A stretch of DNA of 27,500 nucleotides, taken from the NCBI GenBank assembly GCA_035551935.1, contig DASZMJ010000129.1:1-27500 (forward strand), given 5' to 3'. Numbering within the stretch: the first letter of the stretch is position 1; every line of letters starts with the position of its first letter. Made by a program: the position numbers and the translations under genes. The DNA is from DASZMJ01 sp035551935 (lineage in GTDB: Bacteria > Planctomycetota > Planctomycetia > Isosphaerales > Isosphaeraceae). The notes beneath the pieces are model-generated. The model did no database searches. It was not told the origin of the DNA and was given only the letters and a program-made list of their open reading frames with translations. Below are positions 1-8,656 of this stretch, piece by piece.

Positions 1-70
1 GTGCCTGGCCCCCCTATCCTCCCGCCCAACCCATAAGCCGTCTCAACCCCGTCCAAAAAACTACAAGGCC

Positions 71-102
71 ACCCACCGGCCACTTTCGTTCCGTTCGAGG
101 AG
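71..102. repeat. Dispersed 32-bp repeat copy (same family as the 20.7 kb repeat field)
   Basis: This 32-bp stretch is identical at 31 of 32 positions to the reverse complement of 20723-20754, and less closely related to the reverse complement of 21050-21081 (the two copies in the field share 26 of 32). The core reads CCGGCCACTTT followed by GTTCCGTTCGAGGAG. It lies just downstream of the stop codon of the acyltransferase gene. I see no gene in the first 122 bases. Its function is unknown. Confidence 0.75.
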
Positions 103-122
103 GGGGCCGGAGCATCGCGGGC

Positions 123-1247
123 TTACAGCCGGAGGAAGACCTTCCGCTGGTAGAGGAAGCGGGCGACGGCGAAGGCGAGCAGGAGGCCGACGACGGCCTG
201 GGCGAGCGGGCCGTAGGTGCCGAGGTGGCGCTCGAGGTCGCCGCCGACGAGGCGACGGGCGATCGCCTTGAAGAGGCCGAGGTTGTCGAGCATGTAGATG
301 GTGATCGGGTTCATGCCGATCCAGACGAACGGGGTCGCCCAGCCGCGCCAGCCGAGGACGTCGATGACGAGGTAGAAGCCGGCCAGCAGGAGGCTGCCGT
401 AGCCGCAGGCCACGAGCACGAACGACGAGGTCCAGAGCTTCTTGATGACCGGGAAGTACGGGTCCCACGCCCGGCCCAAGGCCGCCAGCGCGACGCCCGA
501 GGCCGCGAGCAGGGCCACCTTCCACCAGGGGCCGAGCCTGGTATCGCGGAGCAGCACGCCGGCGAAGACGCCGATCAGGCCATTGGCGATGGCCGGCAGG
601 GTGCTCAGGAGGCCCTCGGGGTCGTGGTCGCCGTCCCACTTGCGGAGTGGGAGATAGTGCGCGTCGACCCAGTTGGCGAGGTTCCGGCCCTCGGCGAAGT
701 CGCCCGCCGTGCCGCCCGGCACCGGGACGAACGTCAGGAGCGCCCAGTAGCCCACGAGCAGGCCCACGCACCAGGCGAGCCGGCCCCGGTTGCCGCAGGA
801 GACGAAGATCAAGGCAGCAAAGAGATACGATATTGCAATACGTTGCAGAACGCCCAGGAGGCGGATCTGCGCGAAAGGCGTGGAGAACCCGCCGTAGTAG
901 AAGATGCCCAGCACGTACAGCAAGGCCGCGCGCCGCACGATGCGACGCAGGACGACGGCGCGGCCCTCGGTCGCCAGTCGGCCCTCGAGCGAGAAGACCA
1001 GCGACACGCCGACGATGAAGAGGAACAGCGGGAAGATCAGGTCCTCGAAGTGAAATCCCCCCCATTCGACGTGCTCGAGCTGCTCGGCCAGCGCGCGGAC
1101 CGGGCCGGCGTCGCGGACCTTGCGGAGGGCCGAGACCAACTCGTCGGCGCCGACGATCCAGAACATGTCGAAGCCGCGCAGGGCGTCGAGCGACACGAGT
1201 CGGCCGGGCCTGGCGGCGGTCGGTGGCGGGTCGGTCGGGTCGTGCAT
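123..1247 (-). CDS. DUF5009 / HGSNAT-like multi-pass membrane acyltransferase
   Basis: Integral membrane protein of the heparan-alpha-glucosaminide N-acetyltransferase-like (DUF5009/YeiB-related) family, thought to transfer acetyl groups from cytoplasmic acetyl-CoA to sugars across the membrane. With the chosen start it has 374 residues. The family opening SLDALRGFDMFW lies at about 19-30, the motif FPLFLFIVGVSLVFS at 72-86, DPEGLLSTLPAIANG at about 209-223 and WIGMNPITIYML at 309-320. About ten hydrophobic segments are visible. The start is uncertain: the frame is open to a TTG at 1307, with ATGs at 1283 and 1247. None has a convincing Shine-Dalgarno, and 1247 puts the conserved opening a normal distance from the N-terminus. 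The substrate cannot be read from the sequence. It stands alone downstream of the SDR gene, about 100 bp away. Confidence 0.85.
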   Translation of the reverse strand: MHDPTDPPPTAARPGRLVSLDALRGFDMFWIVGADELVSALRKVRDAGPVRALAEQLEHVEWGGFHFEDLIFPLFLFIVGVSLVFSLEGRLATEGRAVVLRRIVRRAALLYVLGIFYYGGFSTPFAQIRLLGVLQRIAISYLFAALIFVSCGNRGRLAWCVGLLVGYWALLTFVPVPGGTAGDFAEGRNLANWVDAHYLPLRKWDGDHDPEGLLSTLPAIANGLIGVFAGVLLRDTRLGPWWKVALLAASGVALAALGRAWDPYFPVIKKLWTSSFVLVACGYGSLLLAGFYLVIDVLGWRGWATPFVWIGMNPITIYMLDNLGLFKAIARRLVGGDLERHLGTYGPLAQAVVGLLLAFAVARFLYQRKVFLRL

Positions 1248-1349
1248 GTCGGGGTCCGCGCGCTCGGGGTCGCGGGCCACCATCCCGCAAAAGTCGGGCG
1301 GAGTCAACCCACGAGCCCGAGGCGCGTCCCCGACCCCCCGCGCGGCCGA

Positions 1350-2105
1350 TCAGGTCGCGGCCATGCCGCCGGCGGCGAGGAGGGTCTCGCCTGTGACCCA
1401 GCGGGAATCGTCGGAGGCGAGGAAGACGGCGATCGGGCCGATGTCGTCCGGCCGGCCGATCCGGCCCAACGGGGTCTGGGCCAGCACCCGGGCGTGGAAG
1501 TCCGTCTCCAGGATGCCGGAGGCGTGCACGCCCTCCGTCTCGATCATGCCGGGGTTGATCGAGTTGACGCGGATCTGCCGCGGCCCCAGCTCCTTCGACA
1601 GCGACTTCGTCACGGCGTCGACCGCCGCCTTCGTCGCGCTGTAGACCGTCGCGCCCGCCGAGGGGGAGACGCCGACGAGCGAGCTGATGTTGATGATGCT
1701 CCCCCCCTCGGGCCCGAAGTGCCTCGCCGCCTCCTGCGCCGCGAGGATCAGGCCGAGGACGTTGAGGTTGAACTGCTTGTGGAAGTGTTCCTCCGTGACG
1801 TCCTCCAGCGGCGCGAACTCGTAGATGCCGGCGTTGTTGACGAGGACGTCGAGCCGGCCGAAGGCCCTCCTCGCCCCGGCGAACAGCGCGTCGAGGTCGG
1901 CCTTCTTCGAGAGGTCCGCGCGGACGGCGACCGCCTTGCCCCCCGCGGCCTCGATCTCGGCGACGACGCGGTCGGCCCCCTCCTTGCTGGCCGAGTAATT
2001 GACCACGACGGCCGCCCCGGCGGCGGCGAGGTGCCGCGCGATCGACGCGCCGATCCCCTTGGACGCCCCGGTGACGATCGCCACCTTGCCAGCGAGCTTC
2101 GACAT
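1350..2105 (-). CDS. SDR family NAD(P)-dependent oxidoreductase (FabG-like)
   Basis: Classical short-chain dehydrogenase/reductase of 251 residues, the normal length. The Rossmann glycine motif TGASKGIG is at 12-19 and NNAG at 90-93. The catalytic set is S142, Y155 and K159 in YSATK, with the structural NPG at 184-186. It should reduce or oxidise a carbonyl or alcohol with NAD(P)H in the cytoplasm, but the substrate cannot be assigned. The closing region reads AAGG where FabG-type enzymes usually have VDGG. The absence of fatty-acid synthesis genes nearby argues against calling it the housekeeping fabG. The ATG at 2105 is preceded by a GGGGGA ribosome site. A short inverted repeat sits 77 bp upstream of the start. 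Confidence 0.93.
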   Translation of the reverse strand: MSKLAGKVAIVTGASKGIGASIARHLAAAGAAVVVNYSASKEGADRVVAEIEAAGGKAVAVRADLSKKADLDALFAGARRAFGRLDVLVNNAGIYEFAPLEDVTEEHFHKQFNLNVLGLILAAQEAARHFGPEGGSIINISSLVGVSPSAGATVYSATKAAVDAVTKSLSKELGPRQIRVNSINPGMIETEGVHASGILETDFHARVLAQTPLGRIGRPDDIGPIAVFLASDDSRWVTGETLLAAGGMAAT

Positions 2106-2181
2106 GGTAATCCCCCGTGTTCGGTGATCGACCCGACCGACGGGGGGAATGGTAGCGCCCTCGTCCCCTCGGGCAAGTACT

Positions 2182-2197
2182 CACTTTTCGGTAAGTG
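2182..2197. promoter_or_regulatory. Operator-like inverted repeat upstream of the SDR gene
   Basis: The sequence CACTTTTCGGTAAGTG has 5-bp arms CACTT and AAGTG around a 6-bp spacer. It lies in an AT-richer patch of the 234-bp gap between the SDR start and the dihaem cytochrome stop, at a promoter-proximal distance from the SDR. An AAGT immediately to the left adds a further half-site. Repeats like this often bind dimeric winged-helix repressors, but no regulator gene is adjacent, so the assignment is speculative. I see no gene in the rest of the gap. Confidence 0.25.
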
Positions 2198-2339
2198 GCC
2201 CGTTCGTGAGGCGCGATTCGGGACGGCGGAAGTGATGCCGATTGAGTCATCAGGAGATCGGTGGGCGGTGCTCGCCCGACGAAGAGAGAGATCCAGGCCA
2301 TCCCGTATCACCCTTCCGAATCGCAACGGCGTCGAGTCA

Positions 2340-3779
2340 TTACTCGATGAAAGAGACGTTTTTGCGGACGTCGGCGGGAGGGCCATGACGGGGCGAGCGG
2401 CCGGGCGCGTGGGGGCGGCCGGTGAAGGGGGCTGGCCGGGCGACGCCGATCGGGCGGCGGGCGGCGGCGACGAGGTCGGGGGGGGCGACGAGGGTCGAGA
2501 GGAAGAGGACGATCGACTTGCGCTCGCTCCGCGAGAGCCGGCCGAAGCGCCGGGCGGTGGCGGCGGCCTCGCCGCCGTGGAAGTCGACGGCCTGGTCGAG
2601 CGTCTCGGCGCGGCCGTCGTGGAGATAGGGGCCGGTATCGCGGTAGCCCCACAACGGGGGCGTCCGCCACTCGCTCGCCCGGGCGCCGAGCGGCCCGTCG
2701 TTGCGGGTTTGCCGGCCCCGGACCAGTTCGCCGCGCGATCGCGACGGGGGAGCGTCCACGGGGACGCCGTAGTACGTGCCGGCGTCGGTCAGGCCGCGGC
2801 CCATGTCGTGCAGGAGCAGGTCGCTGAAGAGCCCGTCGACGTCGCCGAGCCGGGGCGTGTGACACGTCGCGCAGCCGATGCCGACGAAGAGCCGGGCCCC
2901 CTGCTCGATCCAGATTTCGGACCGGTCGTCCTTCGGCGCCAGCGCGACCGGGGCCGGCAGCGACCGGATGTAGGCCGCGAGGGCGTCGCAGTCGCCTTGC
3001 GAGAGGTCGAGGCCCGTCGGGGGCGCGTCGTCGCCCCGCGGGTCCGTCCCCTGGGAGTGGCCGGGGACCTCCAGGCCGAGCTCGCCGGCGCAGGCCGAGC
3101 GGACGAAGTCGTCGAGCGTGCCGACCTGCGCCTTCCAGCCGAACCGGCCGAGGCCGCCGCCGGGCAGCCGGCACACGCGGCCGTGGACCTCGGGGAAGGT
3201 GGGTAACTCCCGCGCGGCCGCCTCCTCGAGGACCGCGTCGGGCACCGCGTCGATCCGGCCGAGGCCGAAGAGCGCCGGGGCGTTGCGCTGGGTGCGGAAG
3301 AGAGTGATGTCCTCGTGTCGCTTCGTCGTCGCGAGGTCCGAGAGGTCGTTGCCGGCCTCCGCCGGACCCAGCAGCCCCAGGCGCCAGGCGTCGTAGTCGG
3401 GCCCGGTGCCGAATCGGTGCAGGACGACCGACCGGGCCGAGACCAGGCCGGGGTGGAGCTTGGCCATGGCGTCGCGATGGGTCCACGAGGCGGTGATCAG
3501 GTCCACGTTCTTCTCGATCGGTCCCGCCCCGCCGGGGGCCCCCTGGCCGTGGCAGGCGACGCACGACCGCTCGTTGTAGACCGGGCCGAGGCCGTCGCCG
3601 GCGCGGCTGCGAGAGTCGCGCGGCGTCCAGTCCCTCAGGAAGAGCTCGCGTCCTTCGGCCACCGCCGCATCCTCGACCGCGCCGGCGCCGGCCCGAGCCT
3701 GCAACGCCGCGCAGGCCAAGAGCCCCAGGCCGATGGAGACGGACGCCACGATGCCGACCGATTGCCTCCGCGCGCGCAT
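2340..3779 (-). CDS. Di-haem oxidoreductase (DUF1111) c-type cytochrome
   Basis: Exported 479-residue cytochrome of the DHOR/DUF1111 family, related to MauG and dihaem cytochrome c peroxidases. An N-terminal hydrophobic signal (about 9-30) ends near ARAGAG. The two haem c sites are CVACH at 73-77 and CATCH at 303-307. The family signature DTGPYLHDGRAETLDQAV lies at about 381-398 and the C-terminal helix ends in FLSTL near 430. A 45-residue basic, Pro-rich tail follows. Family members act in the periplasm in electron transfer or peroxide reduction; no specific partner is visible. ATG 3779 has a GGGAGGGGG ribosome site about 7 bases upstream. It is divergent from the large PVC cytochrome across a 297-bp gap, so the two haem proteins may share a control region. 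Confidence 0.88.
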   Translation of the reverse strand: MRARRQSVGIVASVSIGLGLLACAALQARAGAGAVEDAAVAEGRELFLRDWTPRDSRSRAGDGLGPVYNERSCVACHGQGAPGGAGPIEKNVDLITASWTHRDAMAKLHPGLVSARSVVLHRFGTGPDYDAWRLGLLGPAEAGNDLSDLATTKRHEDITLFRTQRNAPALFGLGRIDAVPDAVLEEAAARELPTFPEVHGRVCRLPGGGLGRFGWKAQVGTLDDFVRSACAGELGLEVPGHSQGTDPRGDDAPPTGLDLSQGDCDALAAYIRSLPAPVALAPKDDRSEIWIEQGARLFVGIGCATCHTPRLGDVDGLFSDLLLHDMGRGLTDAGTYYGVPVDAPPSRSRGELVRGRQTRNDGPLGARASEWRTPPLWGYRDTGPYLHDGRAETLDQAVDFHGGEAAATARRFGRLSRSERKSIVLFLSTLVAPPDLVAAARRPIGVARPAPFTGRPHAPGRSPRHGPPADVRKNVSFIE

Positions 3780-4076
3780 GGCGGACCCCCTCCCGATCGG
3801 GAGCTTCGAGACGATTCGACATCAACCAAGAAAGGGCCGAGGCGCGCCCGGGTCGTCCGCGACCGGGGCGGCCGGCGGTTCACGCTGCCTCCGTGTAGAC
3901 GACGATCGCCGGCCCCGGATTCGGTCGGCCCCCGCGCCCATCCTCCGCGACCGCGGCGGCTTGACCGCGGCGCGATCGGCGGCGAACCTGGGATGCGGCA
4001 CGGACCGGGGCCGTCGTGCTACATTGGGGCTTCGCGCGACGGGCCGAGGGAACCAAATCGAGCAGGGGTCGGACGC
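3780..4076. other. Divergent intergenic region between two cytochrome genes
   Basis: This 297-bp gap separates the minus-strand dihaem cytochrome from the plus-strand PVC cytochrome and should hold both promoters. On the plus strand TTGACC at 3961 resembles a -35 box but lacks a good -10 at 17 bp. TACATT at 4020-4025 resembles a -10 but has a poor -35. I see no palindrome strong enough to call an operator and no small gene. Confidence 0.5.
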
Positions 4077-7000
4077 ATGCAGCCTCTCCACCGTTTCACG
4101 ACGATCTTCCTGGGGGCCGCGCTCGTCGCGGCGACCGCGGCCCGGGCCGACGACGGCCGATTGCCCGCCGATGCGCAGGGACGGCCGCTGAACCTGGACT
4201 TCGAGGCCGGGAGCCTGAAGGACTGGACGGCCGAGGGCGCCGCCTTCGGGTGCCAGCCGGTCGAGGGGGACGCGGTCCACGCGCGGCGGGGGGACATGCG
4301 CAGCGGGCATCAAGGCAAGTACTGGGTCGGCACCTTCGAGGTCGGCGGCGACGCGCCGCGGGGGACCTTGACGTCGGTGCCGTTCCGGGTGACGAGCCCC
4401 TTCGCCAGCTTCCTTGTCGGCGGTGGGAGGAGCGAGGAGACCCGAGTCGAGGTCGTCCGCAAGGACTCGGGCCAGGTCGTCTTCCGGGCCTCGGGCGAGG
4501 ACGTCGAGGACCTGCGGCGCGTCGCCGTGGACCTGCGGCCGCACCTCGGCCGCGAGGTCTTCATCCGCGTCGTCGACGCCGCGAGCGGCGGCTGGGGCCA
4601 CGTCAACTTCGACGACTTCCGGCTCCACGAGACGAAGCCCGACGTGCCCGAGCGGCCGAACTCGACCCCCGGCCGGTTCGCCCACGCCGGGCTTTCGCCC
4701 GAGGAGGCCGCCCGGGCGATGACGGTGCCGGCGGGCTTCCACGTGTCGCTCTTCGCCGGCGAGCCCGACGTCGTCCAGCCGATCGCGATGGCCGTCGACG
4801 ACCGCGGCCGGCTCTGGGTCGCCGAGGCGTATTCCTACCCGAAACGGGTGCCCGACGCGCAGGCGAAGGACCGCATCCTGATCTTCGAGGACACCAACAA
4901 CGACGGCCACTTCGACGTCCGCAAGGTCTTCGCCGAGAAGCTGAACCTCGTCAGCGGCCTGGAGGTCGGCTTCGGCGGCGTCTGGGTCGGGGCCGCGCCC
5001 GAGTTCCTCTTCATCCCCGACGCCGACGGCGACGACAAGCCCGACGGCCCGCCGCGGGTCCTCCTCGACGGCTGGGGCCAGCACGACACGCACGAGACGC
5101 TCAACAGCTTCAACTGGGGCCCCGACGGCTGGCTCTACGGCTGCCACGGCGTCTTCACCCACTCGCTCGTCGGCAAGCCCGGCACGCCCGCCGACAAGCG
5201 CACCCCGCTCAACGCCGGCATCTGGCGCTACCACCCGACTCGGCACGTCTTCGAGGTCTTCGCCCAGGGGACGAGCAACCCCTGGGGCGTCGACTTCAAC
5301 GACATGGGACAGGCGTTCCTGACCTCGTGTGTCATCCCGCACCTCTACCACGTCATCCAGGGCGGGCGCTACGAGCGGCAGGCCGGGCAGCACTTCAACC
5401 TCTACACCTATGACGACATCAAGACAATCGCCGACCACCGCCACTACGTCGGCGACATCCGCGAGCACGCCTGGTGGGGCCACGCGCCGATCCCGGCCGA
5501 GCAGACCCTCGCCGCCGGCGGCGGCCACGCCCACGCCGGGGCGTTGATCTACCTCGGCGGGGCCTGGCCGGAGCCGTACCGCGACTCGATCTTCATGAAC
5601 AACATCCACGGCGCCCGGATCAACCGCGACATCCTGAAGCCGAAGGGCTCCGGCTTCGTCGGCTCGCACGCGCCCGACTTCCTGCTGGCGAATGATGGCT
5701 GGTCGCAGATCATCAGCCTCCGCACCGGCCCCGACGGCAACGTGTTCATGATCGACTGGTACGACAAGAACCAGTGCCACCGCGTCGAGGACGTCCACGA
5801 CCGCACCAACGGGCGGATCTTCAAGGTCAGCTTCGGCAATCCGCCCAGGGGCAGGTTCGCCGTCGAGAGCCGCAACGGCGTGGCCCACCGCTCGTTGCTG
5901 GACCTGGGCGACATCGAGCTGGCCGACCAGCTCTCGAAGCCGAACGACTGGTACGCGCGGCACGCCCGCCGCATCCTCCAGGAGCGGGCCTCGAAGCCGG
6001 GGTCCAAGCCGCTCGCGGGGCTCCGCGACGGCCTGGCGGGCTGGGCGTTCGGCCACCCGGACGAGTCCTATCGCCTCCGCTCGCTCTGGGCGCTCCACGC
6101 CTACGGCGGCCTCGACGAGGGCCACGTGGCGAAGGGACTCGCCGACCCCGGCGTCTACGTCCGTGCCTGGACGATCCAGCTCGCGACGGAGGCGGGAGAG
6201 CCCTCCTCGGCCACGTTGGCGAAGTTCGCCGAGCTGGCGAAGTCGGACCGCTCGCCGGTCGTCCGGCTCTACCTCGCCTCGGCCTTGCAGCGGCTCCCGG
6301 CATCCAAGCGCTGGGACGTGCTCGCCGGCTTGCTCGGCCACGGGGAGGATGGGGATGATCCGAACCTCCCCTTGATGGACTGGTACGCCGCGGAGCCGCT
6401 GGCGGAGGCCGACCCGGCCCGCGCGGCGAGCCTGGCGCGCGGGCCGCGCATCCCGTTGATCCAGGCGTTCATGGCCCGTCGGCTCACCGCCCTGGGCACG
6501 CCCGAGGCGCTCGCGCTGGTCGTCGGCGAGCTCGGCCGCGCGGAGGGCTCGGCCGAGCGGCGGAGGCTCCTCCAGGGGATCAACGAGGCCCTCCGGGGCC
6601 GTCGGACCGTGGCCATGCCCGAGGGTTGGCCGGCGGTCGCCGAGCGGCTCGCGAAGGATGAAGATCCGCAGGTCCGTTCGCAAGGCGTCGCCCTCGGGCT
6701 GAACTTCGGCGACGCGGGGGCGATGGCCGCGATGCGGCGCGTGCTGGCCGACGCCGCGGCCGGGCTCGACCGCCGCCGCGAGGCATTGGCCGCGCTCCGA
6801 AAGGTGCGCGACCCGCAGCTCGCCCCGGCGTTGCACCGCCTGCTCGCCGAGCCTTCGCTCCGCGGCGAGGCCCTCCGCGCCCTGGCCTCGTACGACGACC
6901 CGAAGACGCCGACCTTGATCCTCGACGCCTTCCCCAGGCTCACCCCCGCCGAGCGCCGCGACGCCTTGAACACGTTGGCCGCGCGCGTCGAGTCGGCGCG

Positions 7001-8162
7001 GGCGCTGCTGGCCGCCGTAGCCGGGGGAAGGGTCGCGCGGTCCGACCTGTCGGCCGACCTGGTGCGGCAGCTCCGCAACCTGAAGGACAAGTCGATTGAT
7101 GAACAGATCGCCAAAGTCTGGGGGGCCGTCCGCGAGACCAAGGCCGACGCGGCGCGGCGGATCGCCCGCTACAAGGCGCTCCTGACCGACCCCGGCGCCC
7201 CGCCGCCCGACCCGATGCTCGGCCGCGCCGTCTTCGCCAAGACGTGCGCCCAGTGCCACAAGCTCTTCGGCGCCGGCGGCGACGTCGGCCCCGAGCTGAC
7301 CGGCTCGAACCGCGCCGACCTCGATTACCTCCTCTCGAACGTCCTCGACCCGAGCGCCCTGATCGGCAAGGATTATTTGGCCCACGTCGTCGCGACGGCC
7401 GACGGCCGCATCCTGACCGGCATCATCCGCGCCGAGGACAAGGACGCGATCACCCTCGTCACGGCCAACGAGACGTTCATCATCCCCAGGGTCGACATCG
7501 ACGAATCCAAGCCGAGCGACACGTCGATGATGCCCGAGGACCTCTGGACGCCGCTGTCGGACGGGGAGGTGCGCTCGCTCGTGGCGTATCTCGCCGGACC
7601 CGGGCAGGTGCCGATGCTCGCGACGGCCGACAACGTCGGCGGCTTCTTCAACGGCAAGGACCTGGCCGGCTGGTCGGGCGACCCGAAGCTCTGGCGCGTC
7701 GAGGGGGGCGAGATCGTCGGCAAGACGTCGGGACTGGCCCGCAACACGTTCCTCCGGAGCGACCTGGCCGCGGCCGACTTCCGCCTGACGTTGCGCGCCA
7801 AGCTCGTCGACGACGCCGGCAACAGCGGCGTCCAGTTCCGCAGCATGCCCCTGCCCGACGGCGAGATGAAGGGGGACCAGGCCGACATCGGCCCCGGCTG
7901 GTGGGGCAAGCTCTACGAGGAGAACGGCCGCGGCCTGCTCTGGGACAGGTCGGGCGAGGCCCATGTCAAGCCCGGCGAGTGGAACACGTACGAGATCGTC
8001 GCGAAGGGCCCCCGAATCCGGACCTTCCTCAACGGCAAGCCGTGCGTCGACCTCGACGACCCCGCCGGCGCCCGCCGCGGCATCTTCGCGCTGCAACTGC
8101 ACTCGGGCGGGCCGACCGAGGTCCGGTTCAAGGACATCAAGCTGGAGCTCGACCCGAAATGA
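4077..8162 (+). CDS. Secreted PVC-type haem-binding dehydrogenase with HEAT repeats and C-terminal DUF1080
   Basis: Very large exported protein (1361 aa). A signal peptide (1-24, ending ATAARA) leads into a jelly-roll-like domain (about 30-200). The PVC membrane-bound dehydrogenase propeller follows (about 215-590), opening with VPAGFHVSLFAGEPDVVQP and containing FNWGPDGWLYGCHG. HEAT-like helical repeats (about 660-1020) come next, then a cytochrome c domain with CAQCH at 1057-1061. A DUF1080 domain (1188-1361, FFNGKDLAGW) closes the protein; this family includes 3-keto-disaccharide hydrolases and is concanavalin-like. The layout suggests oxidation of a sugar or sugar polymer with electrons passed to haem, and the DUF1080 domain hydrolysing or binding the product; this is inference. 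The frame is open upstream to 3315, but ATG 4077 is chosen because it gives the signal peptide. It heads an operon with the next two genes. Confidence 0.93.
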   Translation: MQPLHRFTTIFLGAALVAATAARADDGRLPADAQGRPLNLDFEAGSLKDWTAEGAAFGCQPVEGDAVHARRGDMRSGHQGKYWVGTFEVGGDAPRGTLTSVPFRVTSPFASFLVGGGRSEETRVEVVRKDSGQVVFRASGEDVEDLRRVAVDLRPHLGREVFIRVVDAASGGWGHVNFDDFRLHETKPDVPERPNSTPGRFAHAGLSPEEAARAMTVPAGFHVSLFAGEPDVVQPIAMAVDDRGRLWVAEAYSYPKRVPDAQAKDRILIFEDTNNDGHFDVRKVFAEKLNLVSGLEVGFGGVWVGAAPEFLFIPDADGDDKPDGPPRVLLDGWGQHDTHETLNSFNWGPDGWLYGCHGVFTHSLVGKPGTPADKRTPLNAGIWRYHPTRHVFEVFAQGTSNPWGVDFNDMGQAFLTSCVIPHLYHVIQGGRYERQAGQHFNLYTYDDIKTIADHRHYVGDIREHAWWGHAPIPAEQTLAAGGGHAHAGALIYLGGAWPEPYRDSIFMNNIHGARINRDILKPKGSGFVGSHAPDFLLANDGWSQIISLRTGPDGNVFMIDWYDKNQCHRVEDVHDRTNGRIFKVSFGNPPRGRFAVESRNGVAHRSLLDLGDIELADQLSKPNDWYARHARRILQERASKPGSKPLAGLRDGLAGWAFGHPDESYRLRSLWALHAYGGLDEGHVAKGLADPGVYVRAWTIQLATEAGEPSSATLAKFAELAKSDRSPVVRLYLASALQRLPASKRWDVLAGLLGHGEDGDDPNLPLMDWYAAEPLAEADPARAASLARGPRIPLIQAFMARRLTALGTPEALALVVGELGRAEGSAERRRLLQGINEALRGRRTVAMPEGWPAVAERLAKDEDPQVRSQGVALGLNFGDAGAMAAMRRVLADAAAGLDRRREALAALRKVRDPQLAPALHRLLAEPSLRGEALRALASYDDPKTPTLILDAFPRLTPAERRDALNTLAARVESARALLAAVAGGRVARSDLSADLVRQLRNLKDKSIDEQIAKVWGAVRETKADAARRIARYKALLTDPGAPPPDPMLGRAVFAKTCAQCHKLFGAGGDVGPELTGSNRADLDYLLSNVLDPSALIGKDYLAHVVATADGRILTGIIRAEDKDAITLVTANETFIIPRVDIDESKPSDTSMMPEDLWTPLSDGEVRSLVAYLAGPGQVPMLATADNVGGFFNGKDLAGWSGDPKLWRVEGGEIVGKTSGLARNTFLRSDLAAADFRLTLRAKLVDDAGNSGVQFRSMPLPDGEMKGDQADIGPGWWGKLYEENGRGLLWDRSGEAHVKPGEWNTYEIVAKGPRIRTFLNGKPCVDLDDPAGARRGIFALQLHSGGPTEVRFKDIKLELDPK

Positions 8163-8176
8163 AACGGGGGACGACC

Positions 8177-8656
8177 ATGGATCGACGCCGCTTCTTCGTC
8201 GCGGCCTCCGGCCTGGCGGGCTCGGCCGCCATCGCGACGGCCGACGAGCCCCCGGCCGACGAGGCCGCCGTCCGCGAGGTCATCCGGCGATACGTCGACG
8301 CCCGCGAGGCCGGCGACGCCAAGGCCATCGAGCCGCTGTTGACGACCGACGCCGACCAGCTCGTCTCCGACGGCACCTGGCGCCGGGGCCGCGAGGCCTT
8401 GGTGAAAGGGATGCTGGAATCCTCACGTCGGAACCCCGCGAAGCGGACGATCACCGTCGAGTCGGTCCGCATGCTCGCCGCCGACGTCGCCCTGGCCGAC
8501 GGCCGTTACGTCCAGAAGGCCCAAGCGGGCGGCCAGGATCGCTCGATGTGGACGTCCATCACCCTGAAGCGGACCGCCGACGGCTGGCGGATCGCGGCGA
8601 TCCGAAATATGTTGCCCGCGGGTGCGGCGGCGGCCGAAGGCCGGAGGAATTCATGA
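8177..8656 (+). CDS. Tat-exported SnoaL-like (DUF4440, SgcJ/EcaC-type) protein
   Basis: Small protein of 159 residues. The N-terminus MDRRRFFVAASGLAGSAA is a twin-arginine-type signal. A single SnoaL/NTF2-like cone domain of about 120 residues follows, running from EAAVREVIRRYVDARE to the usual closing TADGWRIAAIRNM. Members of this fold bind small hydrophobic ligands or act as isomerases or hydrolases; no catalytic residues can be assigned here. ATG 8177 is preferred because it has a CGGGGGAC ribosome site and begins the Tat signal. A second in-frame ATG at 8159 overlaps the stop of the upstream cytochrome gene. The stop overlaps the start of the peptidase gene by 4 bp (ATGA), which suggests translational coupling in one operon. 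Confidence 0.85.
   Translation: MDRRRFFVAASGLAGSAAIATADEPPADEAAVREVIRRYVDAREAGDAKAIEPLLTTDADQLVSDGTWRRGREALVKGMLESSRRNPAKRTITVESVRMLAADVALADGRYVQKAQAGGQDRSMWTSITLKRTADGWRIAAIRNMLPAGAAAAEGRRNS

Noticed and set aside
1350..2105. Housekeeping fabG
   Set aside because: The catalytic residues fit any classical SDR, and no fatty-acid synthesis genes are adjacent.
225..3206. Long plus-strand open frame opposite the acyltransferase, SDR and dihaem cytochrome genes
   Set aside because: It is antisense to three genes with clear family motifs, has no domain of its own, and is expected from third-position GC bias.
3822..8102. Very long minus-strand open frame opposite the PVC cytochrome
   Set aside because: The plus-strand frame has a signal peptide, CAQCH and family domains; the antisense frame is a composition artefact.
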